This document shows positions 43,520 through 52,256 of a stretch of DNA of 60,379 nt, piece by piece. Every line of letters starts with the position of its first letter. The first letter of the stretch is position 1. Location of the stretch: NCBI GenBank assembly GCA_019636335.1, contig JAHBXR010000031.1, positions 1-60,379 of the forward strand, in the 5' to 3' direction. A model generated the notes under the pieces. The model had not been told where the DNA came from, did not search any database, and saw only the letters and a list, made by a program, of their open reading frames with translations. This DNA comes from Pirellulales bacterium. Lineage in GTDB: Bacteria; Planctomycetota; Planctomycetia; Pirellulales; JAEUIK01. The translations under genes and the position numbers were made by a program.

Positions 43520-43855
43520 TTACTTCCGCGACAAGGCAAACAGGTCGTACATCGGGTCGGCGATCTGGTGAGCACTGGCCTTGGTCATTTCCTTGGTCAG
43601 CGTCTGGTCGAGCTGCTGGGTAAACATTTCCTCGGCGCGGCCACCGTGGAAGTACGGCGTCTTGCCCAGCGTCGAGCGCATCGACTTGAGCATCGTGCTG
43701 AAGAAGGCTTCGCCGACAAACTCGTCGAAGACCTCGCGCAGCCGCGGATCGTCGGCCCCCTGGCGGCGAGACTCTTCCGCGCGAACGCGCTCGCCCAGGC
43801 GGGGCGAACTGTTCAGGTCGAGCATGGCGGCGCTGTTGGCTGCGGTGACTTGCAT
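43520..43855 (-). CDS. flgJ: Rod-binding protein, FlgJ N-terminal domain only
   Basis: A 111-residue protein equal to the rod-capping N-terminal domain of FlgJ. The motif LREVFDEFVGEAFFSTMLKSMRSTL, then GGRAEEMFTQQLDQTLTKEMTK, is diagnostic. It lacks the C-terminal peptidoglycan hydrolase domain found in enterobacterial FlgJ, so another enzyme must open the wall. It follows flgI after 49 bp. Confidence 0.85.
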   Translation of the reverse strand: MQVTAANSAAMLDLNSSPRLGERVRAEESRRQGADDPRLREVFDEFVGEAFFSTMLKSMRSTLGKTPYFHGGRAEEMFTQQLDQTLTKEMTKASAHQIADPMYDLFALSRK

Positions 43856-43904
43856 GGCGATCTTCTGGCTAGCGGGCGCGATACGGTCTGCGAGGCTGAC
43901 GCCA

Positions 43905-44996
43905 CTATTGGATAATGAGCTTGCCGTGCAGCTTGCCGCTGCGGTCGATCTGCTTGATGATCTCGATGATGTCGGCGGTCGGTACTTTCACGGCATTCAG
44001 GGCATCGACCAGGGCCTTCAGCTTCGTGGGGGTCTGTTCCTGTTGCGGGCTGATCGGCACGAAGCGATCGAGCGTCGGCGGCGCCTCGGTGTCGATCACG
44101 ACGTTGGCGTGTGAGACGGCAACCGCGCCGATCTCGATATCGCCGTCGATTACGATACTGCCGGCCCGTTCGTTGATCACGACGCGGGAGTCGGTCGTGA
44201 CTTCGGGGCCGAGCAGAATCTCGAGTCCCATGATCTGCGAGATGTAGTCGACCGGATCCTGCTGATACTGGTCGAGCAACATCACGAGCACGTTCTGCTG
44301 GTTGGCGGCACGGGCGATGTAGCCGCGTTCGCTCTGCACGCCGAAGGGAGTCTTATTCACGGCGTCGGCCACGGCCTGGGCGATTTCGAAATCGGCATGG
44401 CTCTCGTCGAGCACGAGCGTGATCAGCCCGTCGCGGATGTACTGGTGGAAGAAGTCTTCTTCCAGTTGGCAGCCGCCGTGAATGCGGCCCGTGGTGGGCA
44501 TGCGGTCGTTGTCCAATTCGATCGCCCCCGAGGCGAACGCGTACACGCGGGTGCTTTCCACGTCGGGACCCTGCAGCGGCGTGAGCATCAGTCGGCCGCC
44601 GGCCAGGCTCTTGGCCGCGCCGATCGAGGCGACGGTACACTCGATGCGATCCCCCTGGCGACCGCCGGCGGCGGGGATCCTGGCCATCACCGTCACCAGC
44701 GCGATGTTCTTCGCGTCCTTGAGCTCGATCGCTCCGCCGGGGCCGATCGGGTTGCCCATCAACTGCAGGGCGGTGGCCAGGCTGCGAATGGCCGGCAGGA
44801 ACTTGCCCCCATCCCCCGAGCCATTCAGGCCGACGACGAGCCCTAGCCCGACCAGCGTGTTTTCTTCCTGCCCCTTCACGCGGCAGATGTCCTTCAAACG
44901 CGTGGCGGCCGTGGCCGGCGGCGCCATCAGCAGCCACGCGGCCAGGCAGGCAACGAGGCTCGAGAGCGAGATTCGCAGAGTGCAGTTCATCTTCAT
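43905..44996 (-). CDS. flgI: Flagellar P-ring protein FlgI
   Basis: A 363-residue periplasmic protein that forms the P ring around the rod. The signal peptide is at about residues 1-30 (LVACLAAWLLMAPPATAA). The family start follows as TRLKDICRVKGQEENTLVGLGLVVGLNGSGDGG. The C-terminus has NALNAVKVPTADIIEIIKQIDRSGKLHGKL. It indicates a cell envelope with peptidoglycan and, with FlgH, an outer membrane. ATG 44996 is used; a second ATG lies two codons later. Confidence 0.95.
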   Translation of the reverse strand: MKMNCTLRISLSSLVACLAAWLLMAPPATAATRLKDICRVKGQEENTLVGLGLVVGLNGSGDGGKFLPAIRSLATALQLMGNPIGPGGAIELKDAKNIALVTVMARIPAAGGRQGDRIECTVASIGAAKSLAGGRLMLTPLQGPDVESTRVYAFASGAIELDNDRMPTTGRIHGGCQLEEDFFHQYIRDGLITLVLDESHADFEIAQAVADAVNKTPFGVQSERGYIARAANQQNVLVMLLDQYQQDPVDYISQIMGLEILLGPEVTTDSRVVINERAGSIVIDGDIEIGAVAVSHANVVIDTEAPPTLDRFVPISPQQEQTPTKLKALVDALNAVKVPTADIIEIIKQIDRSGKLHGKLIIQ

Positions 44997-45021
44997 CGGT
45001 GGCTCGTGGATTCGCAGGCAA

Positions 45022-45708
45022 CTAGAAGGGGCGATACTCGTCGATGAGCTTCAGCAGCCAACCGCGACGATAGCCGTCGCGGACCATGCCGGTCTCGTAC
45101 TTGTTGATCCGCAGCTCGGCCAGATCCTCGCTCAACACCGAGTTGTTCGGCAGAATGTCCTGCGGCCGCACGATGCCGGTGAGCGAGTAGTTCCACACGT
45201 CTTCGTTGTTCTTGATCTCTTTACGAGCTTCGAGCACCAGGTTGCCGTTCGGCCGGATGTCGACCACTTCGGCCGCGATCGAGAACTTCAAGCCGTCGCG
45301 GGCCTCCAATTCCGATTGCCCGCGACGCTGGGCGTTCAAGATGGCCTGAATGCCGGGCGTGCCGTCGTAGAAAGGATCGGGCTTGAGATCGCCGTTCTCG
45401 AGCTTCATCCACTGCATCAACACGGCGTTGATGTTCGACTGCATGCGCTGGTTGACTTCGCCTTCGCTGATCAACTGCGACTTCTCGTCGACGATCACCG
45501 TGACCAGGTCGTGCAGCCGCAGCTCGCGGGGCGGCTGAACCTCGATGTAACCCCACGACGTGCCGGCGAGCGTCAACGGGGCACGACGCGCCGGATCGCC
45601 GAACATGCTCGAGCTCTGAGCGCGGGCCTCGCTACTCAGCAGCACGCTGCCAGCCACGACCAGGCCGGCCAGCCAGGTCGATCGCAGGTTGGAACGATGT
45701 CGCCGCAT
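45022..45708 (-). CDS. flgH: Flagellar L-ring protein FlgH, without lipobox
   Basis: A 228-residue L-ring protein, outer-membrane bushing of the flagellum. Conserved stretches are RLHDLVTVIVDEKSQ and, near the C-terminus, VWNYSLTGIVRPQDILPNNSVLSEDLAELRI. E. coli FlgH is a lipoprotein, but here the signal peptide (LAGLVVAGSVLLSSEARA) ends with an Ala-x-Ala-type site and no cysteine. It begins one base after the flgA stop. Confidence 0.92.
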   Translation of the reverse strand: MRRHRSNLRSTWLAGLVVAGSVLLSSEARAQSSSMFGDPARRAPLTLAGTSWGYIEVQPPRELRLHDLVTVIVDEKSQLISEGEVNQRMQSNINAVLMQWMKLENGDLKPDPFYDGTPGIQAILNAQRRGQSELEARDGLKFSIAAEVVDIRPNGNLVLEARKEIKNNEDVWNYSLTGIVRPQDILPNNSVLSEDLAELRINKYETGMVRDGYRRGWLLKLIDEYRPF

Positions 45709-45709
45709 A

Positions 45710-46915
45710 TCACTCTCCGATCGTGGGCGTCTGGGAAGCGGTCGATCGACGCCAGCCGACGGTCTTGGTCGGAACGGTCGTCGCCGGTGGCGGAAGTACG
45801 GTCGTCGCGCTCGCCGTGGTGGCGCTCGTGGTGGCCGTCGTCGCCAGCGGGGCAGCCGCCGAACGCGGCATCGACACGGCCTGGGCGAAGACCTCCACCT
45901 CTTGCACGCCGCTGACACGAGCGAAGAACGTGCTTCGCGTGCCGAAGGACTCGACTTCGATCAGGTCGCCGATGCCGCCATCCTGCTTCGAGCGGGCTGT
46001 CGTGCGAACCCGGATGCCGGGGGCTCGCGAGTACACCGTGACGGCGTCGCCACGTCGCACGACGATCGGCTCGCGAAGATCGCTCGCGGCCAGCACGGCC
46101 CCCGCCGGAATCGAGCGTGTCACCTGGCGGCCAATGGCGTCTTCGGGAATCTCGAGCCCCACGATGTTCGTATCGTTCGAGCGACGGGGCTGGAACTGCA
46201 AGTCGCTCGCCTGCACGATCGAACCTCTCGGCAAGGTGCGCGAGACGGCAAGAATCATCGCCGGCAGCGAGACCTCGGCCGAGACGCTAACGCTCGTCTC
46301 ACCCTCTTCGCTCGAACGGCGCACCGTGAACTTCTGCACGCCGACCCAAGGGGCGGTGCCACCCGAGACGGCAAGAGGATGGTCGACCGATGCCGCGAGG
46401 AACGGGCGAAGCTCCCCCTGGATGCCCGACACCTTCACCTGCCACGCGGCGGCGCCAGCCTGTTCGGTCAGATAGTCGATCAAGGCGTCGGTGATCTGCT
46501 CGACGGCCCGGTCGCGTTCGTGACGCGCGATCGGGCGTTCGGCGGGCGCCGGGGGGGCCGCAGGCTGCGGCATGGCCTTCGGTTCGATGGGCGTGTGGAT
46601 GACCGCTTGCGACGCGCCGCTCAGCGTGTGACCGGTGAGATTTACGCCACGCAGCAGCAGCAAGTCTTGTAGCTCGCGAATCGGCAGAAAGCGATTCTTG
46701 CCGGCGGCCGGCGCGGCAAACAGTGGGATATTGCCCAGCGTGTCGGCTTCCGCGCCGTCGGCCGCGTGAATGTCGGCCACGTCGGCCAGCGTCACGAGCG
46801 ACGTTGCCGGAACGCAGTCGCGTCGCAGGCGAATCTCGGCCGCCACGGCCAGCGGCGCGCCCAGTACGAACAGGGCGGCCAGCGTCGTCGCGAGTTGTCG
46901 GGAATAAACGTGCAT
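45710..46915 (-). CDS. flgA: Flagellar P-ring assembly chaperone FlgA
   Basis: A 401-residue periplasmic protein with a signal peptide (about residues 1-25, LAALFVLGAPLAVAA). The SAF domain is at about 225-345 (LPRGSIVQASDLQFQPRR, AIGRQVTRSIPAGAVLAASDL, VTVYSRAPGIRVRTTARS). E. coli FlgA has about 220 residues; this one has a longer N-terminal part and a Ser/Thr/Ala/Pro-rich tail of about 50 residues. It helps FlgI polymerise into the P ring; the flgI gene follows two genes on. Confidence 0.9.
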   Translation of the reverse strand: MHVYSRQLATTLAALFVLGAPLAVAAEIRLRRDCVPATSLVTLADVADIHAADGAEADTLGNIPLFAAPAAGKNRFLPIRELQDLLLLRGVNLTGHTLSGASQAVIHTPIEPKAMPQPAAPPAPAERPIARHERDRAVEQITDALIDYLTEQAGAAAWQVKVSGIQGELRPFLAASVDHPLAVSGGTAPWVGVQKFTVRRSSEEGETSVSVSAEVSLPAMILAVSRTLPRGSIVQASDLQFQPRRSNDTNIVGLEIPEDAIGRQVTRSIPAGAVLAASDLREPIVVRRGDAVTVYSRAPGIRVRTTARSKQDGGIGDLIEVESFGTRSTFFARVSGVQEVEVFAQAVSMPRSAAAPLATTATTSATTASATTVLPPPATTVPTKTVGWRRSTASQTPTIGE

Positions 46916-46969
46916 GTTGGGCAGCGTGCGAGTTCGAAGAGCGAGTAAAACGACGAGGCCGTAACCGAC

Positions 46970-47776
46970 TTAGAACCGGCGCAGGTTGGCGACGAGCTGC
47001 AACATCTGATCCCCCGCTTGCACCATCTGCGAGTTGAGCTCGAACGAGCGTTGCGTCGTGATCAGGTCGATGAGCTCGTCGACCGCGTTGACGTTCGACG
47101 CTTCGAGGAACGTCTGCCGGATGAGCCCCAGGCCGTTCTGACCCGGGTTGCCGATCACGGTCGGGGGATTCGAGGCATCGGTCTGCTGGTAGAGGTTTTC
47201 GCCGAGCGGCAGCAGACCTTCGTTGTTGATGAACTTGGCAAGCTGAATCTGGCCGATCTGCGAAAGCTGCTGCTGGCCGAATTGGCGCACGAAGACCAGC
47301 CCTTCGGGGCTGATGCTGATCTCGGTGGTGTCTTGCGGAATATTGATGGCCGGCTCGATCAAGCGGCCGTCGCTGGCCGAGCCGAGCACGACGTCGCCGT
47401 TGGCGTTGATCGAGAAGTTGCCCGCACGCGAGTAGAGAATCTGCCCCGACGGATCGACGATCTGGAAGAAGCCATCCCCCGCGATCGCCATGTCCAGCTC
47501 GCGACCGGTGTCGATGAACGCACCCTGCGTGAAGTTCAACTGCGTGCTTTGGATGCGCGTACCCAGGCCGATCGAGATACCGGTCGGCGTAACGTTGCCG
47601 ATCGAGTCTTGAATGCCGGGCAGAATCTCGTGCTGGTAGAACAGGTCCTCGAAGTTGGCACGCGATTCCTTGAACGCCGTGGTGTTCAAGTTCGCCATGT
47701 TGTGCGAGATGATGTCCAGCTTCGTCTGGAGGGCTTCCATGCCCGTGGCAGCGGTATACAGTGCTTGGACACTCAT
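46970..47776 (-). CDS. flgG: Distal rod protein FlgG
   Basis: A 268-residue rod protein, close to the standard 260. Motifs: LYTAATGMEALQTKLDIISHNMANLNTTAFKESRANFEDL at the N-terminus, ELDMAIAGDGFFQI in the core, and SNVNAVDELIDLITTQRSFELNSQMVQAGDQMLQ at the C-terminus. It forms the distal rod inside the P and L rings. Confidence 0.95.
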   Translation of the reverse strand: MSVQALYTAATGMEALQTKLDIISHNMANLNTTAFKESRANFEDLFYQHEILPGIQDSIGNVTPTGISIGLGTRIQSTQLNFTQGAFIDTGRELDMAIAGDGFFQIVDPSGQILYSRAGNFSINANGDVVLGSASDGRLIEPAINIPQDTTEISISPEGLVFVRQFGQQQLSQIGQIQLAKFINNEGLLPLGENLYQQTDASNPPTVIGNPGQNGLGLIRQTFLEASNVNAVDELIDLITTQRSFELNSQMVQAGDQMLQLVANLRRF

Positions 47777-47854
47777 GATTCTCTTTCCGACGTGTGGCGC
47801 TTGAGGGGAGTAGTGGAACCGCCGGCGATGCCCGGCGTCTGATTGATGATTGGA

Positions 47855-48610
47855 TTACTTCACGGACAGCACGCGGTTGATGAGCGTGCCGAGCATCTCG
47901 TCCTGGTTGCGGATCAGGTTCACGTTGGCCTCGAAGGCCCGCGAGGCCTCGATGAGCCCCATCATCTCGTTCGTGGGCTTCACCCCCGATTGTTCGAGAA
48001 ATCCAGACAGCACCTGGCGCTGCTCGTCTTCGACGGCGGTCGTGGGAGCGAGCGGCTGGAACAGGTTCGAACCCACCTTGGCCAGATCGCCGTAGGACTT
48101 GGGATGCACGATGGCCAGGGGGACCAGCGTGCCCGCCTGCTGGATCGAACCGTTCGGCGTGATCTGCCAGGGGCCCAAGGCGTCGTCGATCACGATCGGC
48201 GATCCGCCGTCGTCGAGCACCGAGTAACCGTCCGGGGTGACCAGCGCGCCGTTGTTGGTTCGCATGAAGTTGCCGGCGCGGGTCAAAAAATTCTGATTGT
48301 CTTTGCGAACGACGAAGAACCCGTCGCCGTTGATCGCCAGGTCCGTGGTGTTCCCCGTCCGCTGCAAGGGGCCGGCGGAGAAGTCGGTCTTCGTCTCCTG
48401 CATCAACACGCCGCCGCCAATGTCATTGATGGTGCCGGTGCCGGGGATCGCGCCTCCTTGCTGAATCTCTTCAGCGTAGCGGGCACGGAAAACGGCCAGA
48501 TCGCGCTTGAAGCCGGGCGTGTCGACGTTGGCCATGTTGTTGGCCAGCACGTCCAGCCGCTTGCTCTGAATCGTGGCTCCTTCGGCCGAGATGTAAAAAC
48601 CGTAGGGCAT
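47855..48610 (-). CDS. flgF: Proximal rod protein FlgF
   Basis: A 251-residue rod protein of the FlgF/FlgG family. It starts PYGFYISAEGATIQSKRLDVLANNMANVDTPGFKRDL and has DLAINGDGFFVVRKDNQNFLTRAGNF in the core and MMGLIEASRAFEANVNLIRNQDEMLGTLINRVL at the end. It precedes flgG, as in other flgFG pairs; an assignment as a second FlgG cannot be ruled out. It is the first gene of the operon under the sigma-54 promoter, ATG 48610 being about 58 nt from the predicted transcript start. Confidence 0.9.
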   Translation of the reverse strand: MPYGFYISAEGATIQSKRLDVLANNMANVDTPGFKRDLAVFRARYAEEIQQGGAIPGTGTINDIGGGVLMQETKTDFSAGPLQRTGNTTDLAINGDGFFVVRKDNQNFLTRAGNFMRTNNGALVTPDGYSVLDDGGSPIVIDDALGPWQITPNGSIQQAGTLVPLAIVHPKSYGDLAKVGSNLFQPLAPTTAVEDEQRQVLSGFLEQSGVKPTNEMMGLIEASRAFEANVNLIRNQDEMLGTLINRVLSVK

Positions 48611-48678
48611 CGGGCGTCGGCTCTGCTGGGGAGCAAGTTGAGAGGGAACGTGTGAACGACGAATGACGGCCGCACGAA

Positions 48679-48694
48679 AGCAAGGTGCGTGCCA
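48679..48694 (-). promoter_or_regulatory. Sigma-54 (RpoN) promoter of the flgF operon
   Basis: The minus strand reads TTGGCACG-CACC-TTGCTTTC, a full match to the -24/-12 consensus YTGGCACG-N4-TTGCW. It lies 69 bp upstream of the flgF ATG, in the 48611-48894 gap. Activation would need a bacterial enhancer-binding protein; no site for one was identified. Confidence 0.8.
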
Positions 48695-48863
48695 ACTCGC
48701 GAGAAGAAATTCGCACGCCCCCGTGCTAGCACGAAAAAAGTCGCGTTGCACAAAGATTTAACCCTCGCGTGACAGCATGCGACGCGAGTCGCGTCTCCGA
48801 TCGGCAAAGATCGCGCGAAGCGCCGCTCTTGCCGATCGAGGCGCAGAATCCGCCGTGTCGGCA

Positions 48864-48889
48864 GCGCTTCGGCACGAATTGCCGAGCGC
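48864..48889 (-). terminator. Hairpin downstream of hemC
   Basis: TGCCGAGCGC and GCGCTTCGGCA pair over ten bases with one bulge around a 5-nt loop, 5 bp past the hemC stop. There is no U-tract. Further left, GATCGGCAA/TTGCCGATC (48799-48807/48829-48837) can also pair. Confidence 0.4.
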
Positions 48890-48894
48890 AGTCT

Positions 48895-49815
48895 TTAACG
48901 CGTGCGGCTGGCGGCGATCAATTCGGCCGCCCCCCGCGAGAGCAGCTCTTGCCCCACGCGTTCTCCCAGAGAGGTGGCATCCTTGGCGGGAGCTTCTCCC
49001 CGGGCAGACAGACGCTGTTTGCCATCGGCGCTGAGCACCGCGGCGTCGAGTTGCAGCACGCCCTCGTGCAATCGGCCCCACGCGGCGACCGGCGCCAGGC
49101 AACCGCCGCGCAGCGTTGCTAGCAGCGATCGCTCTGCCGTCACCGAGGCGTGGCTGGCATGGTCGTCTAGCTGCGCCAGAATCGAGCGCGTCCCCTTGTC
49201 GTCGGTGCGGGCCTCGATCCCCAAGGCCCCCTGACCGATCGCGGGCAGCATCACGTCCAGCGGCAATAGCGAGGCTATACGCTCGGCCAGCCCCAATCGC
49301 TTCAGCCCCGCTTCGGCCAGCACCAGCACATCGAACTCTCCCTCGTCGAGCTTGCGCAGACGCGTATCGACATTGCCCCGCACGTCGACCATCTCCAGGT
49401 CGGGCCGATGATGCCAGAGCTGCGTGCGGCGGCGCAGGCTCCCCGTTGCCACGCGCGCCCCTGGAGGGATCGCTGCGAGCGAGCTCGCCCGAGCGCCCAG
49501 AAGCGCGTCGCGCGGCGATTCGCGTTCGGGCACCGCCGCCAAGGTCAGTCCCGCGACGGGATCCGTCGGCAAATCTTTCAGACTATGAACCGCGCAGTCG
49601 ATGACCCCGTCGAGCAACGCGCGCTGAATCTCCTTGGTAAAGACCCCCTGCGTCCCCATCGCGCCGATCGAGCCCGTCTGCTCCCGATCGCCGATGGTCG
49701 AAATGGGAATCAACTCGACGTTCACGCCGGCAGCGGCCAATTGGGTGGCCACCCATTCTGCCTGCCAGCGTGCCAGGGCACTGGCGCGCGTTCCGATCCG
49801 AACCGTGGGCGTCAC
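48895..49815 (-). CDS. hemC: Hydroxymethylbilane synthase (porphobilinogen deaminase)
   Basis: A 306-residue enzyme joining four porphobilinogens to hydroxymethylbilane in tetrapyrrole synthesis. Signatures: VRIGTRASALARWQAEWV, IDCAVHSLKDLPT, GSLRRRTQLWHHRPDLEMVDVRGNVDTRL, AIGQGALGIEAR and LRGGCLAPVAAW, whose cysteine holds the dipyrromethane cofactor. The start is GTG at 49815. It follows the comF gene after 28 bp, probably in one transcript. Confidence 0.95.
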   Translation of the reverse strand: MTPTVRIGTRASALARWQAEWVATQLAAAGVNVELIPISTIGDREQTGSIGAMGTQGVFTKEIQRALLDGVIDCAVHSLKDLPTDPVAGLTLAAVPERESPRDALLGARASSLAAIPPGARVATGSLRRRTQLWHHRPDLEMVDVRGNVDTRLRKLDEGEFDVLVLAEAGLKRLGLAERIASLLPLDVMLPAIGQGALGIEARTDDKGTRSILAQLDDHASHASVTAERSLLATLRGGCLAPVAAWGRLHEGVLQLDAAVLSADGKQRLSARGEAPAKDATSLGERVGQELLSRGAAELIAASRTR

Positions 49816-49843
49816 AGCGTACTCGCGATTGCTTCTAGGGCGT

Positions 49844-50653
49844 TCAATCCAGCCCAGACGTTCGGGCCAGAACCACCGTCACGACACGGCTCGCGCCAGC
49901 ACGCTTGAGGATGCGGGCCGCTTCGCTGGCCGTGGCGCCGGTCGTGAGAATGTCATCCACCAGCAGAACATTTGCCCCGCGAAAATGATAGCGGCCGGTC
50001 GACCGAAACGCACCTCGCACATTTTCGAAGCGCTGCGTGCGCAGCAGCCCACTCTGGAGCCGGGTGGAACGCCGACGCGAGAGGGCATCGCGAGCCAGAG
50101 GCAAACCTAGCTCGTGCGACAACCGGGCGGCGATGATCGCCGCGCCGTTCGTGCCGCGACGCAGCCATCGCCGCCAGTGCATGGGAATCGGCACGATCGC
50201 GTCCGCCTCGGCAGCCGCCAACAGCGCCCGGCGATGCCGCGCCAGCAGCGAAGCGAGCGTGACGGCGAACAGATCGACGCGGGCCGTTTTCGTCTGCAGG
50301 ATGGCCGAGCGCAGGGGACCGTCATAGGTGCCCAGCGTCACAACCCGATCGAACCAGAGCTTCGTCCGCCGACAATCGGCACACGCCTGGGCATCCGCAT
50401 CCGCCCCCTTGGCGCCGCAGCGGACGCAACGCGGCACGTTTGTTTCTACCAGTTCGCCTTCGCATGACTCGCAGGCGAACGGTTGTGCCGAGCGGTCCAC
50501 GAGATCGGCCCGGCAGAAGGTGCAGCGGGCCGGAAAGAGCAGGCTCAAGGCACTGCTGCCGATTTGCCTGGCACGTTTCGCGGCATATTCGGCCCCGAAT
50601 GGTCCCCCAGCTCGAGCGCGCTCCGCGATTTTGTTCGCCCAGGACGAACCCAT
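49844..50653 (-). CDS. comF: ComF family phosphoribosyltransferase-like protein
   Basis: A 269-residue protein with an N-terminal double zinc ribbon (CTFC near residue 44, CESC, CVRC, CADC) and a C-terminal type I phosphoribosyltransferase fold. The PRPP loop is VLLVDDILTTGATASEAA (about residues 226-243). ComF-like proteins act in DNA uptake in competent bacteria, though many genomes carry one without known competence. All four Cys pairs are present. Confidence 0.88.
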   Translation of the reverse strand: MGSSWANKIAERARAGGPFGAEYAAKRARQIGSSALSLLFPARCTFCRADLVDRSAQPFACESCEGELVETNVPRCVRCGAKGADADAQACADCRRTKLWFDRVVTLGTYDGPLRSAILQTKTARVDLFAVTLASLLARHRRALLAAAEADAIVPIPMHWRRWLRRGTNGAAIIAARLSHELGLPLARDALSRRRSTRLQSGLLRTQRFENVRGAFRSTGRYHFRGANVLLVDDILTTGATASEAARILKRAGASRVVTVVLARTSGLD

Positions 50654-50800
50654 GCCTGCCCCCTCGCGTCAACGCATGCTAGCAGTCGTTGGCGCCAACG
50701 CCAGCCGCCTGCCTGTTTCGCCTGCGAACTTTCCGAAGCCGCAGGCGAATCGACACCGCCACGGTATGTCCGACCTTGACCCGCCGCAAGAGGTTTCCCT

Positions 50801-52225
50801 ATGCTGCCACGGCTCGACAGACAACCTCCTTTATCACCTCCCCAGCTCACGCCGCGCCTCGCCGACCCAGCCGCGCCGCGGTGCGCAAGGCGGCCATCCT
50901 TGAAACGCCAGCGCTCGTCCAACGCCGTGTCCGATCCGCCGCAATCCCTGAGTCAGCGTGCGCAGTGGGCGGCCGGCCAACCGATCAGCGATCTGATGCA
51001 CCGGGCCCTTGCCCATCCCGAGTTGATCTCGCTCGCCGCGGGATTTGTCGACCAAGAATCGCTACCGGTCGAGGCCGTACACGTCGCGGCCGACATGGTG
51101 CTCTCCGACCCCGTCCGTGCGCGGGCCGCGTTGCAGTACGGCACGACCCCCGGCTATCAGCCCCTTCGCGAGCAGTTGCTCGCCCGATTGAAGGCGGCCG
51201 ATGGCCATCCCCCTTGCGAAGCGAGTCTCGCGCTCGAACAGGTGCTCGTCACGGCGGGTAGCAACGAGTTGTTATTCCTGCTGGCCGATACATTGATCGA
51301 TCCGGGCGATATCGTCCTCTGCGGAGCCCCCTGTTATTTCGTCTTCCTGGGCATCGTGCATAACCAGGGGGGACGGGCCGTTGCGGTCGAGGTCGATCAA
51401 GATGGCATGGTGCCCGAGTCGGTCGACGCGGAGCTGGCACGGTTGGCCGCGGTGGGCGAGCTGAATCGCGTCAAGGCGATCTACGTCACGAGCTATTTCG
51501 ATAATCCCAGCAGCGTGACGGTCAGTCGCGAGCGACGCCCCCAGCTCGTCGAGATCGCCCAGCGCTGGTCGCGCCACGAGAGCCGCACGGCCCCCATCTA
51601 TATCCTCGAGGATGCCGCCTATCGCGAGCTGCGCTACGAGGGAGACGATGTCCCTTCGCTGCGCGCGTTCGACGAGTCGGGCGAAACGGTCATCGTGACC
51701 GGATCGTTTTCCAAATCGCTGTCCCCCGGCCTCCGCGTCGGTTTCGGCGTCTTGCCCCCCGCGCTGATCGAGGCGGTGCTCAATCAGAAGGGGAACATCG
51801 ACTTCGGCGCGCCGAACTTCAGCCAGCAGATCGTGCATGCCGTGCTCGAACGCGGACTCTACGAGCCGCATGTGGCGCAGCTCCGCGAGCGCTATCGCGA
51901 AAAACGCGACGCCATGCTCGACGCGGCCGAGAAGTTTCTGCGGCCGATCGAAGGGGCGAGCTGGCTGCGCCCCTTGGGGGGGCTCTATGTCTGGCTCAGT
52001 CTCCCCCCGTCGGTCGATACCGGACCCCACGGCACGTTGTTCGATCGCACCTTGGAAGAAGGGGCACTTTATGTGCCCGGGGAGTACTGTCATCCGGCCG
52101 AGCCGCGCGACCCACCGCGCAACCAGATTCGGTTGAGCTTCGGCGTCCAGTCGACGTTGCGGATCGGCCTGGGCATCGAGGCCCTGGCCCGCGCCGTGCA
52201 GCGAGTCTTGCAAGACGCGACCTGA
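50801..52225 (+). CDS. PLP-dependent aminotransferase, class I/II (LysN/2-aminoadipate type)
   Basis: A fold-type I aminotransferase of up to 474 residues. The PLP lysine is in VIVTGSFSKSLSPGLRVGF (about residues 296-314). Other landmarks are LQYGTTPGYQPLREQLL, VLVTAGSNELLFLLADTLIDPGD and the substrate arginine region RNQIRLSFG. The GTTPGYxPLR pattern fits the PLP-domain of 2-aminoadipate/aromatic aminotransferases related to MocR. The ATG at 50801 has AAGAGG upstream but gives a ~40-residue low-complexity lead; GTG 50927 is an alternative start. The substrate is unresolved. Confidence 0.82.
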   Translation: MLPRLDRQPPLSPPQLTPRLADPAAPRCARRPSLKRQRSSNAVSDPPQSLSQRAQWAAGQPISDLMHRALAHPELISLAAGFVDQESLPVEAVHVAADMVLSDPVRARAALQYGTTPGYQPLREQLLARLKAADGHPPCEASLALEQVLVTAGSNELLFLLADTLIDPGDIVLCGAPCYFVFLGIVHNQGGRAVAVEVDQDGMVPESVDAELARLAAVGELNRVKAIYVTSYFDNPSSVTVSRERRPQLVEIAQRWSRHESRTAPIYILEDAAYRELRYEGDDVPSLRAFDESGETVIVTGSFSKSLSPGLRVGFGVLPPALIEAVLNQKGNIDFGAPNFSQQIVHAVLERGLYEPHVAQLRERYREKRDAMLDAAEKFLRPIEGASWLRPLGGLYVWLSLPPSVDTGPHGTLFDRTLEEGALYVPGEYCHPAEPRDPPRNQIRLSFGVQSTLRIGLGIEALARAVQRVLQDAT

Positions 52226-52256
52226 CCGTTCGGCAGATCATGGAAGATCGTCCCTC

